64,000 nucleotides of DNA from Aselliscus stoliczkanus (taxonomy: Eukaryota > Chordata > Mammalia > Chiroptera > Hipposideridae), in NCBI GenBank assembly GCA_033961575.1, contig CM066737.1, positions 89,586,271 through 89,650,270 on the forward strand, given 5' to 3'. The position numbers and the translations under genes were made by a program. Under the pieces are notes generated by a model. The model made no database searches. It was not told the origin of the DNA and worked only from the letters and a program-made list of their open reading frames with translations. The first letter of the stretch is position 1, and every line of letters begins with the position of its first letter. Shown here in pieces: positions 23,216 through 34,689 of the stretch.

Positions 23216-25061
23216 ACGACGACTGCTAATTCCATTAAAACTCTTAAATACGTAAGTCTTTCTATGCTAGAATCTGATCAGTCTCTTCACTCTTTGGTGA
23301 AATAAGTGTAGACATTTTTACTTTCATAGCTTGTTCACATTATCCTTCAATTCTCCCTTTTTCCTAATATAATCCAACACATTCTTAAAGACCTAAAATG
23401 GAGTTCAGTTCAACCTGCCCCAAAAATAAGCCAAAAATTCAAAATCCATACTAACCTCAACTATTCCCTAAGTTTGCATTAGTCTTTTTCCGAAACTAGA
23501 TTTACAAAGTATTTACAAAAACAGCCAATAATTCATATTCTCCATAATACACTCAGTATAGAACCAAACACGTAAGAGGTTCTCAGAACATGTATGTGAT
23601 TCAGTATAGACCAAAAGTTCATCTTCCATAGAACAATTTGAATTAATACTTCAAAGCACATAGAATGGGGGAGGGGTGCAGAGGGACATAGGTAAAAGGA
23701 AAAAAAATTAGTAAGTAAGCACATCACATACAAAAGTTCTGGTAAAATATTTACTTAAATCCTTCACTGTAAGCTTAACTTCAACTAGCCTAGTTGCATT
23801 ATTTGAAAATGACTACTCAAAGTCCAAAGTTGCATTTTTACAATTCAGGTTTAGAGTTGAACAGGAACTTTCCTGTTCCTTTCACTGGGAGGGGGGAGGT
23901 AAACCCCTAACTAGTTCAAAAAGTTGGCTAAAATTGATCTGTGAAAGAATACTCTTAGGCACTAGTCATTAAAATTTTAATATCCTACTTTACTTGTAAT
24001 CAAAATGAGCTGCTCATGAGAATGAGAACAAAATAAAGTTTTAAAGGATATACTTCTTTCTAATAGGACCTTTGGTTATAATTCTTAGACATTTTTTAAG
24101 TCTTTAATTTTTTATCATAAATACAGAAGACATACTAAATGCCTTCTTATAACACAATAATATTAAATACCTTAATGTTTTAATAAAGATTATTTCCACA
24201 AAGGATTCATGGTACCCTTCAGGCACTTTTTTAGTATAGTTTCTGCTTGAATGTCACTTTCTTCCAATTAATACAAAGTATCTATATTACATTACTAAAG
24301 TCACTGTAAAATAAAAATAGCTCACTCTAAATCATCCCATCCCATCTCTCACAATTTTAGTCTCCATCCCCCACCTCACAATCTGGTATTTTACTGACAA
24401 AAAATTTCCCTTTGCTATTTGTGAAGGAATGATGCCTTTTTAGTGATTATATATTTTAAATAAAATTTTCCTTTTAGCAAGTGACTGTCATTCAGTGCTC
24501 AATTGTCATGTGCTAAGAGTGATGCTAAAATATATGCATGGTCATTTACATTTAATAAGATGTGATACCTAATGGTGATCTATTTGAGATTGGAACCCTT
24601 ACTGAAATACCCTAATTTATAGCGGAAGGAACGAAAATTTTGAGATTTAATTTTCATAACCTTAGAAGAGTCCACTCAAATTCCTGGTTGGGAAGACCAA
24701 GTACACAGAGCTTTATGGAGAGATGACTGAGAACATTTATAATTTTGATTTTCGAGGGAAGGAGGTGAGATCTTTTACGTATCAGAAACAGCAGGGATTA
24801 TAAAATAGTTCTGGCAACATCGACCCATTTTTATGATACAAATAATTAGAAAAAGGGGAAAGGCATGGGAAATAGTTAATTCAAGGTGTGAATAAATATC
24901 TGAAAGTGGCAAATATATAACAAGTTTCTTAGAGAGTTCTTCTGCCCCTTTCATCCAGAGTACAGGAATCATGACCGCATGTTTTTTTATCCAGTATTTT
25001 AGTGATAATACTTGCAAGTGGAGAAAGGCCTTGGACTTCACGTCCATGCATAATAACTTAC

Positions 25062-25139
25062 CGATGGCATTGTAGAGAGGCTCTCCAGTTAACTTGTCCC
25101 ATACTACAGTGGTTTCTCTCTGGTTACTGACACCAATAG
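25062..25139 (-). CDS. GK: Glycerol kinase, coding exon 4 (residues 87-113)
   Basis: A 78-nt exon reading [20 protein letters not shown] then PLYNAI plus the first base of the next Val. It holds the Q93-R94-E95-T96 motif; by homology with the E. coli enzyme (R83, E84), this Arg-Glu pair contacts glycerol. The acceptor is TTTAAAG then CT, and the donor is ATCG then GTAAG, a strong consensus. It sits between two large introns of about 10 kb and 16 kb. From memory, human has Val where this copy has Ile before the exon end. Confidence 0.97.
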
Positions 25140-25837
25140 CTTTAAACAGAAAGTTAAACAGAAGGGAGTAGAAAATTAAACAAATAGGAAACTACTTCAG
25201 AACAGTTCTCATTTTTCTTCTTTACAGATACAGCTAAACACAACAATTCAAAAAAATATTTGCAGCATTTGTAAATGGTATTGAGTTTATTTTCGTTGAG
25301 TGGCCCCAGGAAAAGTGAACACCCGATGTCAAGTGTTTCTTTTTATTACTACAAACAGACTCCTTCCTGCTTCACTAACAGCACAGCAGGACATGGACCC
25401 AGGTCATAATCCAAACGAAAGTCTCGCAGGTTGCCTTATAAAAAGGGAATGCAATAACGTTCCAAGTTTACAATGCCCAATTTATTATTCTGTGGCCAAC
25501 AATCACCTCGTTTATTTACTAATTGCTACAAGAAATTTCTTTCCGTGTGCAGGCGCAAGCACATGCGTGTTGTGTGTGTGTGTGCGTGTTTTATGTAAAT
25601 AGCCACTGATAAGATCCCTCATGCTGGGCAAATGCATGTTATGGTTAGTTAGAAATTCAATTTGACTTCTGTATTTTAACATGATAGAAGACATACAAGT
25701 TTGAATCAGGCATAAGTACAATATGTGATGGTGTTTGCATTATATTGACCTACATACAACTCAGTGCTACAGTTACAGGAAGTCACTATTAGTAGTATAT
25801 GAACCCATACCACTGATTCAATTGAGCTTGATTCAGC

Positions 25838-26220
25838 TAAATCAGAAGTTCTCAGACTTGGTTGTACATTAGATTCTGCTGCAGAGATTTTTAAAAATAT
25901 CAACGCTCAAGGGGCAGCCAGTTAGCTCAGTTGGTTAGAGCACAGTGCTCATAACATCAAGGTTGCCAGTTCGATCCCCACATGGGCCACTGGGATGCGC
26001 CCTCCACAACTAGATTGAAACCACTACTTGACTTGGAGCTGATGGGTCCTGGAAAAACACACTGTTCCCCCAATTAAAAAAACAAAACCAATGCCCAGGC
26101 CCTGGCCCAAACATTCTGATTTAACTGACCTAGGGAAGGATATGAAAATAAGTTGTTTTTTTTTTCTGAAAATTCCCAGGTGATTCTACTGTGCAGCCCA
26201 GGTTAAAAGCACTGGGCTAA
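25838..26220. mobile_element. MER5-like hAT element split by a SINE
   Basis: Left part TCAGAAGTTCTCAGACTTGG, right part GCCCAGGCCCTGGCCCAAAC ... CCCAGGTGATTCTACTGTGC. Split by the SINE at 25,913-26,080. Confidence 0.7.
25913..26080 (+). repeat. SINE, 165-bp type
   Basis: GGCAGCCAGTTAGCTCAGTT head, B box GTTCGATCCCC, TGGAGCTGATGGGTCCTGG, tail CTGTTCCCCCAATT plus A-run. Confidence 0.92.
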
Positions 26221-26423
26221 AAAACTTGAACTCTTCTAGAATTTCAGATTAGGACTGACCTTAAAAGGCTATATATAATCAATAACACATCTTAAGCTCA
26301 AATTGCTAGAATCACCTGTCACGTGACCATTCAAACAGCCCTTCTAGTGACAAGATACTCTCTAGTCTATCCAGGCAGACAATCTCTATTGCACAGCTTT
26401 GCAATTAAAAATAAAATCCTTGG

Positions 26424-26532
26424 GAGGGCAGGGGAGGGGGGAGGGGGGAGTCACATTGTAAGGGGTGAAAAAAAAAATAACTTGCATTGTTTTGTACATC
26501 TGTACCTAATAATAATAATAAAATAAAATTTA

Positions 26533-26562
<30 letters not shown>
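26424..26562 (+). mobile_element. L1 3' tail fragment with (AATC)n
   Basis: TCACATTGTAAGGGGTGAAA, TTTTGTACATCTGTACCTAA, AAT repeats, then about eight AATC units (26,530-26,562). Bracketed by AAAATCCTTGGG. Confidence 0.85.
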
Positions 26563-26566
<4 letters not shown>

Positions 26567-26576
26567 ATCCTTGGGG

Positions 26577-26853
26577 GAGACCACTTCATGGACAGTGTAG
26601 AGGCCTGACCACTACACTGTACATCTGAAGATGCCATTGAATAATATTATATGTCAACTATAATTTAATATATATAGTCATGGGATGTGGAATATAGTGT
26701 AGGGGATGGAGTCAATGGAATTGTAATTGATATGTATGATATGGAGGTGGGGCTGTGGATTGGGGGCGGAGGGTTGTCACTTTGTGAGGAGTGAAAAGCA
26801 TAACTATTGCATTGTTTAGTACACCTGAAACTAATGATAAAAAATAAAGAAAA
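26577..26853 (+). mobile_element. L1 3' UTR fragment
   Basis: GAGACCACTTCATGGACAGT through TAGTACACCTGAAACTAATG, colinear with the L1 at 22,370-22,620. Its A-tail hosts the next SINE. Confidence 0.88.
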
Positions 26854-26854
26854 A

Positions 26855-27310
26855 GGGCCGGCCGAGTGGCGCATTGGTTAAGCGCTGGTTTTGGGATGCC
26901 AGCGGCCCCGGTTCGGATCCCACATGAGGGCCAGTGACACTGCCCTCTACAGCTAACAACAGCTCCACCTGGAGCTGGGCTGTGCGAGCCCCGGTGATGG
27001 TGTGGGCTGCAGCCCCTGCTGCAGTGGGCTGCCATAGGCTGCAGTGAGTGGCCCGCAGCCAGCATGAGCGGCTGGCAGCCAGCGTGAGCGGCTGGCAGCC
27101 AGCGTGAGCTGCCAATAGCCGCAGTGAGCGACATCCAGAGGCCGGCGACCGATCTGCCTCATCCGGGAAGAGCGCAATGACGATACCAACAGTGAAGCAA
27201 CATCCTCCGCAACTAAACTGAAGAACAAGAAGACGGCAACTTGTCTGTTCCCCTTCCCCGATTCCCCAACGCTGTTCCCCTCCACCAATTCCCCAATAAA
27301 ATCTTTAAAA
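26855..27310 (+). repeat. Long tRNA-SINE, full length
   Basis: GGGCCGGCCGAGTGGCGCAT head to CCCCAATAAAATCTTTAAAA tail. Inserted in the L1 A-tail; AAAAAATAAAGAAAAA is repeated on both sides. Contains three short tandem GAGCGGCTGGCAGCCAG-type units near 27,060-27,110. Confidence 0.93.
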
Positions 27311-27337
27311 AAAAAATAAAGAAAAAATAGAATCCTT

Positions 27338-27682
27338 GGGCTGGCCGAGTGGCGCATTGGTTAAGAGTTGGCTTGGGACACCAGCTCTAAGCAGCAGGTC
27401 CCTGATTCAGATGCCACATGAGGGCCAGTGACGCTGCGCCCTCTACAGCTAAGATGGTGAGCAACAGCTCCACCTGGAGCTGGGCTGCAGTGGGGCTGGC
27501 CGGCAGCTGGTGTGGGCTTTTGTGAGCTGCCGTCATGGGCCAGTGAAGCGAAGTCCTCCACAACTAGACTGAAGAACAAAAGGACAGCAACTTGGCTGTT
27601 CCCCTTCCCCGATTCCCCAATGCTGTTTCCCTCCCTCAATTCCCCAATAAAAATAAATAAATAATAATAATAAAAACTAAAA
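27338..27682 (+). repeat. Long tRNA-SINE, internally deleted
   Basis: GGGCTGGCCGAGTGGCGCAT head, CACCTGGAGCTGGGCTGC, tail CCCCAATAAAAATAAAT. Missing much of the central body. Flanked by AATCCTTG. Confidence 0.9.
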
Positions 27683-27849
27683 GAAAATCCTTGTCCTTGT
27701 AGCTTCCACCTATAGGTCTTTGCTACATGCTTTGGGGATACACAGAATAAGGTTACTCTTTCTTCCACATGTCAGTCTTTCACACTTGAAACAGCTATTT
27801 TGTCCCTCAAGGCTTCTCTTTCCCTGTCTAGGCACAACAATCCAATTTT

Positions 27850-27990
27850 CTACCACTGCCTCTGTCTCCATATGGCATGTTCCCCCTCTCCTAGGGACAT
27901 GCAATTCTCTGTATTAAATTGTGCACCCAGAATAAAACACAATAGGAATGTTCTGACCAACAATACAGCTGAGGGGGGCCCTGTTCTAAA
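27850..27990 (+). mobile_element. L3/CR1-like fragment
   Basis: GTGCACCCAGAATAAAACAC and GAATGTTCTGACCAACAATA resemble the 'cccagaactgaacaca ... ggtctgacca' block of CR1/L3 elements. Old and short. Confidence 0.4.
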
Positions 27991-28439
27991 TAATCTTTAT
28001 CCAATGCAGATTCATTTACTTTATTTAACACTTTTCCTAGAGATTCAATGATGATTGAGATTCTACTCCAAGGAAGCTTAGAGGCATAGGGTAAAAGGAA
28101 GAGATTTAGGAGTGCTTTTTAAGAAGTAGAAGATATAACTGTTTGTAGGGCTAAAGAAGAAAGAGAAAAGAGAATGTTGGGGGCAGGGGGGCTGGGAATC
28201 AATGGGACATGGTCTTGATCCTGGGAATGACAGGAAGGGATGCTACCAACGAACCCCAGTTGGAGGGAGGAGACTCAAGGATGGGAAAAGCTACTGTGTT
28301 GCTTATGATGGACGGAAGGGGGAAAAAGATCCAGACAGGTATTAAGGCCTCAGAGCCTCCACTTTCCCTGTGAAGTAGCACACAGGTTGTCTGCTGAAAT
28401 GGGGCCTAGCAAAGGTAGAATCCCACATTTGGGGTACTA

Positions 28440-28680
28440 ATCCTAGAGCTCAGACTCTGAAGCCAGACTGCTGGGGTTCTAATCTCAATTCCTCCACTTC
28501 CTAGCAGCATGACCCTGGGTCTGTTTTTTATCTTCCATAAAATGGGGATAAATTATGGTTCCCAGTTTACAGAGTTACAGTGAGGAAAACCTGAGCTAAT
28601 GCATGTTAAAAACAGTGCCTGGCACATAGTAAGTATTCAATAAACATTACTGCTGCTATTCATTGTCATTATTATTGAGA
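28440..28680 (+). repeat. MIR SINE, nearly full length
   Basis: AGCTCAGACTCTGAAGCCAG, CCTCCACTTCCTAGCAGC, TAAAATGGGGATAAATTATG, TGCCTGGCACATAGTAAGTA, TTCAATAAACATTA. Confidence 0.92.
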
Positions 28681-29218
28681 GAGTAGAGTAAGAGTTACAG
28701 AGCATGGGACTGAGCTAAGCAGGACACATAAAGGAATTCTGCAGCAACATTAAGGGCACAACAGAGGCCAGGGACCTCAGCAGGACTATGGCCACGGGCT
28801 GCTAACTAAAGTGGAGTATTGTGAACATGATACTTTAAGGGATAACTTTATAATCTTTATAATGTGGACTCACAATGACTTCTCAGTTGAGTAAAATCTC
28901 CTATTTCGCCCTACTACATTAATTTTCCATAAACAGGCTGGCTGCTTCCTTAGCCACAATCTTTAAGTCACCATTCTATGCCCCTCACACTTCCTTTCTT
29001 TATTGGCTCCTTCTAACTTGTATCCAGAATATAATCTAGGGCTATTTCTATTTTGATTCATTGGTCACATTTTATCCCTACATCTAAGTGGAAGTGCATC
29101 AAACTTCTTTTAGAGCTGCATTCACCAAGTTTTAGATAGGTTGTACATCAAAGGGATTGTCGATCATTTCCTTGAATTGTTCTCACAGCTTTCATAGTCA
29201 AAATTGCATAAGCACAGA

Positions 29219-29297
29219 TTGGGTTGTCAGAAAAGTCATGACGTATTTTTTCTGTTTTTTGTTGCAAAAAGGCGTCATGATTTTTCCGACAACCCAA
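29219..29297. mobile_element. 80-bp palindromic mariner-like MITE, copy 1
   Basis: TTGGGTTGTCAGAAAAGTCA ... TCATGATTTTTCCGACAACCCAA. Almost the whole element is one inverted repeat. Same family at 39,265 and 42,463. Sits inside inverted-repeat arm A; arm B lacks it. Confidence 0.88.
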
Positions 29298-29497
29298 TAA
29301 AAGGCATTTAGTAGCACATTCTGCTAAAGTATTTATTACCAAAGACATAAATCATCTAGGTGGCTTACTTAAAGCCAGGTCCAGGCTCTAGATTCCAGGA
29401 TGATTTTGATGTACAGCTAAGGTTTTGACATTATTCTACCCGCCTCATCCATAAGGTAGACTGCATAGCATTGGCCTTCTTAACCCACTCAGGTGCC

Positions 29498-29502
<5 letters not shown>

Positions 29503-29556
<54 letters not shown>
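29503..29556. repeat. (TC)n microsatellite
   Basis: About 27 uninterrupted CT units followed by CCGTCCCTCCCTC. Confidence 0.97.
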
Positions 29557-29559
<3 letters not shown>

Positions 29560-30503
29560 CCCTCCCTCTTTGATGTATATGAAAATGACACACAATTCCA
29601 GTCCAAGTGACTTGTCTTCCACTTGCAATAACTGGTCTATAAGAATACCGAGGACGCTGCTCTCTGCTCTCCACTCCTGTGTCTGGCCAGTGTAAAACCC
29701 ATACCTGAGCCAAAGTGACCCAAGGGCTTCCTTCTCAACAACTGCCAACCTAAGAGAATGTTCCATGAGCCCCTCATCCATACCAAGCCAGCTGTGCTAA
29801 AAAATTTTTTCCCAGATAATTTATTCAGTTGGCTCTGCCAAGGGTCAAGCTTTTTCTTGCCTATATAGAACTCTAGATCACAGAACACCAATGCTGTAAA
29901 GGGTCTTCTATCAGTTAGACCTAGCTGCAAATGACGGAAAGGGATTTATTGCAGCTTATGTTGCTATGGGGTGATAGATAACTAATATTAAAGCACAGCT
30001 CCCCTGTCTCCTGCTCCCGTGCTCTTTTCTCCCCTGAGCCACAGTGATAACCTCACAAACCACTTTAGTTTTGAGCTCCAGTACGGCAAATCAATGAGTT
30101 TTTCCAGCTGAAGAGCAATTGACTTATAGTCTTACCCAATAATTAAGAGTTGATCATAGCTGATTGTATTTCTTTTGCAAATTTCAGTTTCATTGGTTTT
30201 AGTTGTCCTCATCTGTCAGAAATCTTGTTGATTTTATATCCCTATGAACAATGCCTCCAAAATCAAAGTTCACTCTCTAGGTAAACAGCACACATGAGCC
30301 CACTGCAAGTAAATAAGCTGCTTCTTTCCTTCTTGACTTTGGGAGTCGGGCTACTCTGTTTGCCTGCCATTGGACTAAAGGAACTATAAAGTACAAAGAA
30401 ATATTTTATTCGCTTTACTTTAAGAAAGAGTGCATAGTTATGCTAATCAAAGTGCAAAATACTATTCATGAGAAAGTGTTAGATTAAAAATGAAATAAAC
30501 TAA

Positions 30504-30969
30504 GACCGGTCTAGTGGCACATTGGTTAAGAGCTGGCTTGGGGGCCGGCCGAGTGGCGCATTGGTTAAGCGCTGGTTTTGGGATGCCAGCGGCCCCGGTT
30601 CGGATCCCACATGAGGGCCAGTGACACTGCCCTCTACAGCTAACAACAGCTCCACCTGGAGCTGGGCTGTGCGAGCCCCGGTGATGGTGTGGGCTGCAGC
30701 CCCTGCTGCAGTGGGCTGCCATAGGCTACAGTGAGTGGCCCGCAGCCAGCGTGAGCGGCTGGCAGCCAAGAGTGAGCTGCCAATAGCCGCGGTGAGCGAC
30801 ATCCAGAGGCCAGCGACCGATCTGCCTCATCCGGGAAGAGCACAATGACGATACCAACAGTGAAGCAACATCCTCCGCAACTAGACTGAAGAACAAAAAG
30901 ACAGCAACTTGTCTGTTCCCCTTCCCTGATTCCCCAACGCTGTTCCCCTCCGCCAATTCCCCAATAAAA

Positions 30970-31005
<36 letters not shown>

Positions 31006-31390
31006 TGGCTTGGGACTCCAACTGTGAGCAGTAGGGCCCTGGTTCGGATCCCACATGAGGGCCAGTGACACTGCCCTCCACAGCTAAGAGGGTGAACAAC
31101 AGCTCCACCTGAAGCTGGGCTGCCTTGAGTCACCGGCGACAATGTAAGCTGCAGCTGACGTGCGCTTTCAGGAGCTGCCATGAGCCGTCGTGAGCGGCTG
31201 TCCAATGGCTGGCAAGCGACTGTCTCAGCCAGGAAGAGCGCAATGATAATACCAACATGGGCCAGTAAGTGACATCATCCACAACTAGACTAAAGAACAA
31301 AAGGACAGCAGCTTGACTGTTCCCTTTCCCTGATTCCCCAATGCTATTCCCCTCCCCCAATTCCCCAAAATCTTAAAAAAAAATTAAATA
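30504..31390 (+). repeat. Long tRNA-SINE nested within a long tRNA-SINE
   Basis: The outer copy starts ACCGGTCTAGTGGCACATTG, is interrupted at 30,541, and resumes at about 31,001 to its tail CCCCAAAATCTTAAAA near 31,380. The inner copy is at 30,542-31,000. AGAGCTGGCTTGGG is duplicated at 30,528-30,541 and 31,001-31,014. Confidence 0.93.
30542..31000 (+). repeat. Inner long tRNA-SINE, full length
   Basis: GGCCGGCCGAGTGGCGCATT head to AATAAAATCTTT plus about 28 A. Very close to the copies at 26,855 and 39,421. Confidence 0.94.
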
Positions 31391-31423
31391 AAACTAAAAT
31401 TCACATTATGTTGCTACATTCTT

Positions 31424-31544
31424 CTTCTTCTTCTTTTTTTTTTTTTTTTTGAAGGCAGTGTCACTGGCCCTCATATGTGGGACCTGAACCAGGGCCACTG
31501 GCTTCCCAAGCCAGCGCTTAACCACCATGCCACTCGGCCAGCCA
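31424..31544 (-). repeat. Short tRNA-SINE
   Basis: Minus copy with TTC-rich A-tail complement. TGTTGCTACATTCTT / TGTTGCTATATTCTT flank it. Confidence 0.92.
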
Positions 31545-31673
31545 GATGTTGCTATATTCTTAATTTACAATTTTCATATCTAAAGCAATGTTTCTAACCA
31601 TCATTAAGCCCTTCTGGTACAATTAAATTACAGTAGTGTTTGAATCAAGGAGTCACTAATCTACATAATTTTG

Positions 31674-31779
31674 TTTTTCTTTTTCTTTTTAGCTGAGCCA
31701 TCCTGCCACCTGTTGGCAGCTCAGCTTGGGCTGGGCATGGAACTGCTGTTGCTCAGAGCTCAGCTGGCACTCTTGGGTG
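31674..31779 (-). repeat. SINE of the CTGAGCAACAGCAG type
   Basis: Minus copy of the family seen as outer element at 14,323: GCTGAGCTGCCAACAGGTGG, tail GGCTCAGCT plus A. Flanked by TAATCTACATAATTTT / TAATCTACAGAATTTT. Confidence 0.85.
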
Positions 31780-32161
31780 TAATCTACAGAATTTTAAATA
31801 CTTGTTCTTCGAGAGAGAAAAAAAATTACAATACCAGATACTCTTCATTCATCCTTTGCCACTTGATACAGTTGAAATACAACATATACTGTTTCAAAGC
31901 TAAGAGCATAGCATTCTCAGCAATTCGTTTTTTCTTGTATCAACAGTAGTTGTCTCAGTGTACAATGGGCCACATCCCTTCCTCCACTGCCTGGCCTCCT
32001 CCATCCACCTGCCCCCCACCCACTAGCCTATCCAACATTTCCATCACCTCAGGGGTCTCAGACACCTCATTCTCCTAAGAACTTCCCAGCAGGGGCCACA
32101 CCTCATTTGTAATTGTTATAACTTGCCTCAAGCACACACATTCCAGAGAGTGTTTTCTTTT

Positions 32162-32290
32162 TTTTTCTTTTAAATCATTTTATTTATTTATTTATTTTAG
32201 GGCAGTGTCCCTGGCCCTCATATGTGGGACCTGAACCCGGCCACTGGCTTCCCAGGCCAGCACTTAACCACCGCACCACTTGGCCAGCCC
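32162..32290 (-). repeat. Short tRNA-SINE with (TTTA)n tail
   Basis: Minus copy; (A)GAGAGTGTTTTCTT occurs on both sides. Confidence 0.9.
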
Positions 32291-33169
32291 AGGAGAGTGT
32301 TTTCTTAAAAAGTTTTATACCTCTCCCTTATGGCACTTTTAGTCCCAGGGCCCTCCTCTGGGGCTTTTATTATTTTGCTCTGGGTTTTTAGTTTTATTTT
32401 TTCTTTCATATGTTCCAGTGATCAATTATGATTTTATTTTTAAATAAGGATGCATGTCATCCATAATTCTGAGACAACATCCTGGAGTTGGTATATTACT
32501 GGAGTAGGACATCCTGGAGTATTTCCAAAGGCTTTTTTCTAAGTATATTTTCTTATCTGTGGTAACTTTTCACAGGCAATTTTCAGCAAAATTTAACCAG
32601 AGGTGTTGAAAGTAGCATTTAACTAGTTACTAGTTAATTTCACTAGGGACACTCAGTGTTAAGAAAAATACCCCTGAGAAAGAATACATACGTGAAGCAT
32701 GAACACCTGCTAGATATGACAGTAACACATTGGATTTTACATATGCCAGTAATTATAGTATCTGTAACTAAAAGACTGTGAGGCCAGGATATATATTTTA
32801 TGCATGTAACTTTCATATACTTCTAAAAGGCAGATGAACTAAGGTAGAGAATTACAAAACCTGAATGTGTTATTCTGAGAAACGGGGAATTAAAATTAGG
32901 AACTATTAAGAGAAGCACATGTGTTGGAATTAACCATTGGGAAAGTTTTCTTTAAAAAAGAGGATTTTAGGGTAAAAAAATGATAAGAAATTAGAACACT
33001 GAAAACCAAGTTCAGGGGTACTGAATAAGACCTGTGTCCCCTGGGGAGAAACCAGTCAGAGATGTGTGTTTGGGGCTGGAGGAGAATCCTAGGAAGCTAT
33101 TTCACTGGATTTTGACTGTCTGCAAGAAAAGCAATTTTACTTTGCATGAAGGAATTAAGATAGAGGGGA

Positions 33170-33580
33170 AAGAAGGTGTGTGTCATTTCCACACGCACCA
33201 AACAAAAAAACAGAAAACGGAAGGGTACCCGAGTGGGTCCAGAGGGTCAACTGGGTCCAGAGGGTCAACGCTATGCACTCACTCTACTTACCTGTAAGGG
33301 AGATAAGAATGATGTCAAAACCTTGGCCAATCACCCTGGAATCTACAGCCTGAACATGGCTTTAAGCCACTTAGATGATTTAGTCTTTGGTGATAGATAT
33401 TTTGGCAGAATGTGCTACTAAATGTCTTTTATATGCTTATGCAGTTTAGACTATGAAAGCTGTGGGAACAATTCAAGGAAATGATCGACAATCCCTTTGA
33501 TGCACAACCTATTTAAAACTTGGTGAATGCAGCTCTAAAAGAAGTTGGATGCACTTCCACTTAGATGTAGGGATAAAATG
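33170..33580 (-). repeat. Inverted repeat, arm B (empty MITE site)
   Basis: Reverse complement of arm A at 29,067-29,600. At the position where arm A has the 80-bp MITE, arm B reads straight through (GCATAAGCATATAAAAGACA on minus). It carries a private short duplication GGTCCAGAGGGTCAACT near 33,237-33,270. The 87-residue open frame at 33,034-33,297 overlaps it but has no recognisable features. Confidence 0.85.
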
Positions 33581-33714
33581 AGGGTAGGATATGAAAAAAT
33601 TGTCAACCAAGTAGTAAATCTACATGGGTGTTTATTTTAAAAATCTGCAATAACAGCAGTAACTATATTATTATTACAATCAATTAATTTGCAATTACTG
33701 TGATTATTGGATTA

Positions 33715-33825
33715 ACATGTGTCCACCACTTGACTGTTAGCTGCATGACCCTATTTGTGCTCTAGTTCCCTGACATACCTAGCACATAGTAGGTACTCTG
33801 CGAGTTTGCTGAATGGTTTTATGTT
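33715..33825 (+). mobile_element. L2 3' end fragment
   Basis: TGACATACCTAGCACATAGT followed by AGGTACTCTGCGAGTTTGCT fits the L2 terminus. Confidence 0.6.
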
Positions 33826-34057
33826 TAGTCTTTTTAAAGCCAAGTTTTATTTATACAAATAGGGGGAGGCCTGGAAAAAAATGAAATTTTCATCTCATGA
33901 GTGCTGGTAAATCTCAGAGCCAAGAAAGACACATGACTCTCAAGGTACCACCATCACCAACTGAAGGTTTCCCCTTCCTAGAGTCAAACTCCCTAATGAA
34001 GGAAACCTTAGTCCTGGAATGAACTTGAAAAATTTCACTATAAAGAGATGGCTATAG

Positions 34058-34168
34058 GGCCGGCCAAGTGGCGCAGTGGTAAAGAGCTGGTTTGGGACAT
34101 TAGCGGCCCCAGTTCGGATCCCACATGAGGGCCAGTAACACTGCCCTCTAAAAAAAAAAAAAAAAAAA
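34058..34168 (+). repeat. Short tRNA-SINE
   Basis: GGGCCGGCCAAGTGGCGCAG head, A19-type tail; AGATGGCTAT duplicated on both sides. Confidence 0.93.
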
Positions 34169-34689
34169 GATGGCTATTACCACATTATGCTTTTATACTG
34201 CCATGTCAATTTTAGATGATTAGATGGGTTATTATTTTTTTTCTCCCTGTATGAATGATGCAAAGCCAAACTTAGGTAGATATCTACTGGGAATTAACAG
34301 AGATATGTAATAGTCTAACACCCTCAAACAGTATTTAGGGACATTTTAGAGGTAAAGTGTTTTGATTACAAGCAACCTACACCCCTCCCCTGCTATTCCT
34401 TTTTCTGGTCTTTCTCTCTTCAGTAAAAGGCATCCCTTTTTATCCAGGAGCTCCAAGCAAAACCCCCAAGCATCATCATTAACCTTTCCCTCCCCCACTA
34501 CCCCACTACTCTCTACTACCCTGACATCCAAATCAATAGCAACTTCTGGCCCTTTCTCCCCACCTCCACTGCTACCTCTGTCTGTCGATCGCCATCCGCT
34601 CTCAGGATTTCCACAGCAATCTCCACATACTGGTCTCCTGGCTACACACTTACACACCTTTACGGTGCACTTCCCCCCTCCCCACACTG

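Larger units (their letters stand above)
8676..25061. other. GK intron 4 (16.4 kb)
   Basis: Holds SINEs, a tandem duplication, MER5-like and MIR relics, a possible processed pseudogene, an old L1 split by a younger 4-kb L1, and microsatellite patches. I see nothing nameable in 8,680-9,225, 13,745-14,320, 15,000-16,790, 16,900-17,700 and 23,220-25,060. Confidence 0.6.
29067..29600 (+). repeat. Inverted repeat, arm A (pairs with 33,170-33,580)
   Basis: Bases 29,067-29,215 match the reverse complement of 33,435-33,580 with only a few differences. Similarity resumes after the MITE (29,298 on, GGCATTTAGTAGCACATTCT) through TTGACATTATTCT, the ACCCACTCAGGT block and GAAAATGACACACA near 29,580. Arm A also holds a TC microsatellite that arm B lacks. 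It may be a duplicated segment or two copies of an unrecognised repeat family. Confidence 0.85.

Noticed and set aside
26530..26562. AATC repeats as a possible CRISPR-like or satellite array
   Set aside because: A simple microsatellite on an L1 tail; there are no spacers and the organism is a mammal.
26712..31205. Several 80-160 residue minus-strand frames with repeated GSVTGPHVGSEPG-like peptides
   Set aside because: All are translations of the long tRNA-SINE; the same peptide recurs at every copy in the window.
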